Positions 42,368 to 42,512 of a stretch of 42,512 bases of DNA are shown here, piece by piece. Made by a program: the position numbers and the translations under genes. The stretch is from contig CAMIFC010000017.1 in assembly GCA_946220775.1 (NCBI GenBank), positions 1 through 42,512 of the forward strand, in the 5' to 3' direction. Each line of letters starts with the position of its first letter. Positions within the stretch are counted from its first letter, which is position 1. The stretch is from an uncultured Corynebacterium sp. (GTDB lineage: Bacteria > Actinomycetota > Actinomycetes > Mycobacteriales > Mycobacteriaceae). Under the pieces are notes generated by a model, which was not told the DNA's origin, ran no database searches, and worked only from the letters and a program-made list of their open reading frames with translations.

Positions 42368-42512
42368 CGCCGGTTGGACGAAGAGGTGTCGCCGCTGAGG
42401 CGTGGAGTGTCGCTACCGAGGTGTGGGGCCGCAGAACCGGGGATTCGGCGCCCCGGCAGCACCTGGCCCGGCAGCGCCCAACCCCCCAACCCCAGCGGTC
42501 CAGGCCCAAACC

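Noticed and set aside
1..42512. tRNA or rRNA genes
   Set aside because: Nothing with the required cloverleaf or rRNA-like sequence was noticed on either strand by eye; a covariance-model scan would be decisive.

Overview
The window looks like DNA from a high-GC actinobacterium, most likely Corynebacterium. Pointers are plasmid replicases of corynebacterial type with small HTH partners, an ArsR/Acr3/ArsC set like that of C. glutamicum, a CmtR-type cadmium sensor, and a Rib-repeat surface protein with an LAMTG anchor. It is a mosaic of plasmid modules joined by IS6-family copies, and it runs into what looks like host chromosome at the right end.

Left to right: (1) 1-55 is the end of an IS6-family element whose body lies outside the window. 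(2) 143-10309 is a class I lantibiotic locus. It has a 51-aa nisin/subtilin-like precursor (143-298, plus strand) and a small membrane protein (plus strand). A tightly coupled minus-strand operon reads lanF-like ATPase, double-length ABC-2 permease, SARP-like regulator, LanB, LanC, a second ABC ATPase and permease, and a secreted S1-fold serine protease. A LuxR-type regulator upstream has been cut by an IS6 end. (3) 10308-11524 is a decayed AbiEi/AbiEii pair. (4) 11642-16356 holds arsenic genes: a CC small protein, an ArsP-like permease, two ArsR repressors, an ArsO-like flavoprotein, Acr3 and mycothiol-type ArsC. (5) 16404-17714 is an IS3-family element. (6) 17855-21097 holds copper genes: a DUF305 lipoprotein, a CopB-type ATPase and a CopZ cut by IS6. 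(7) 21098-21940 is a complete IS6 copy. (8) 21941-26536 is a lower-GC patchwork: orphan genes, a ribbon-helix-helix protein with a palindromic operator, replication remnants, and a secreted cationic peptide gene head-to-head with an acidic protein gene. (9) 26632-29573 is a plasmid core: repA with a likely antisense RNA, an iteron-rich region, parA and a ParB-like gene. (10) 29576-37138 holds an IS6 fragment, CadD/CmtR, a RepB-serine hydrolase fusion with its RepA, a LysE-type exporter, two rep 3' fragments and a second complete IS6 copy. (11) 37139-41810 is a large cell-wall-anchored repeat protein gene that is 5'-truncated by the IS and split by an in-frame TAA.

Two themes stand out. First, the lantibiotic locus is the strongest candidate for an undescribed system: a clear nisin-type lipid II-binding core with only four Cys and no E ring, made with a SARP-like regulator and a non-subtilisin protease. 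Second, many genes (lanC, perhaps lanB, repA, the secreted peptide, lysE) are broken by single-base shifts, often in short homopolymers. Either the sequence has indel errors or the island is decaying, and reads should settle this before any gene is called dead. The same orientation of the IS6 ends at 1-55 and 36296-37138 suggests a roughly 37-kb plasmid integrated into the surface-protein gene as an IS6 cointegrate.
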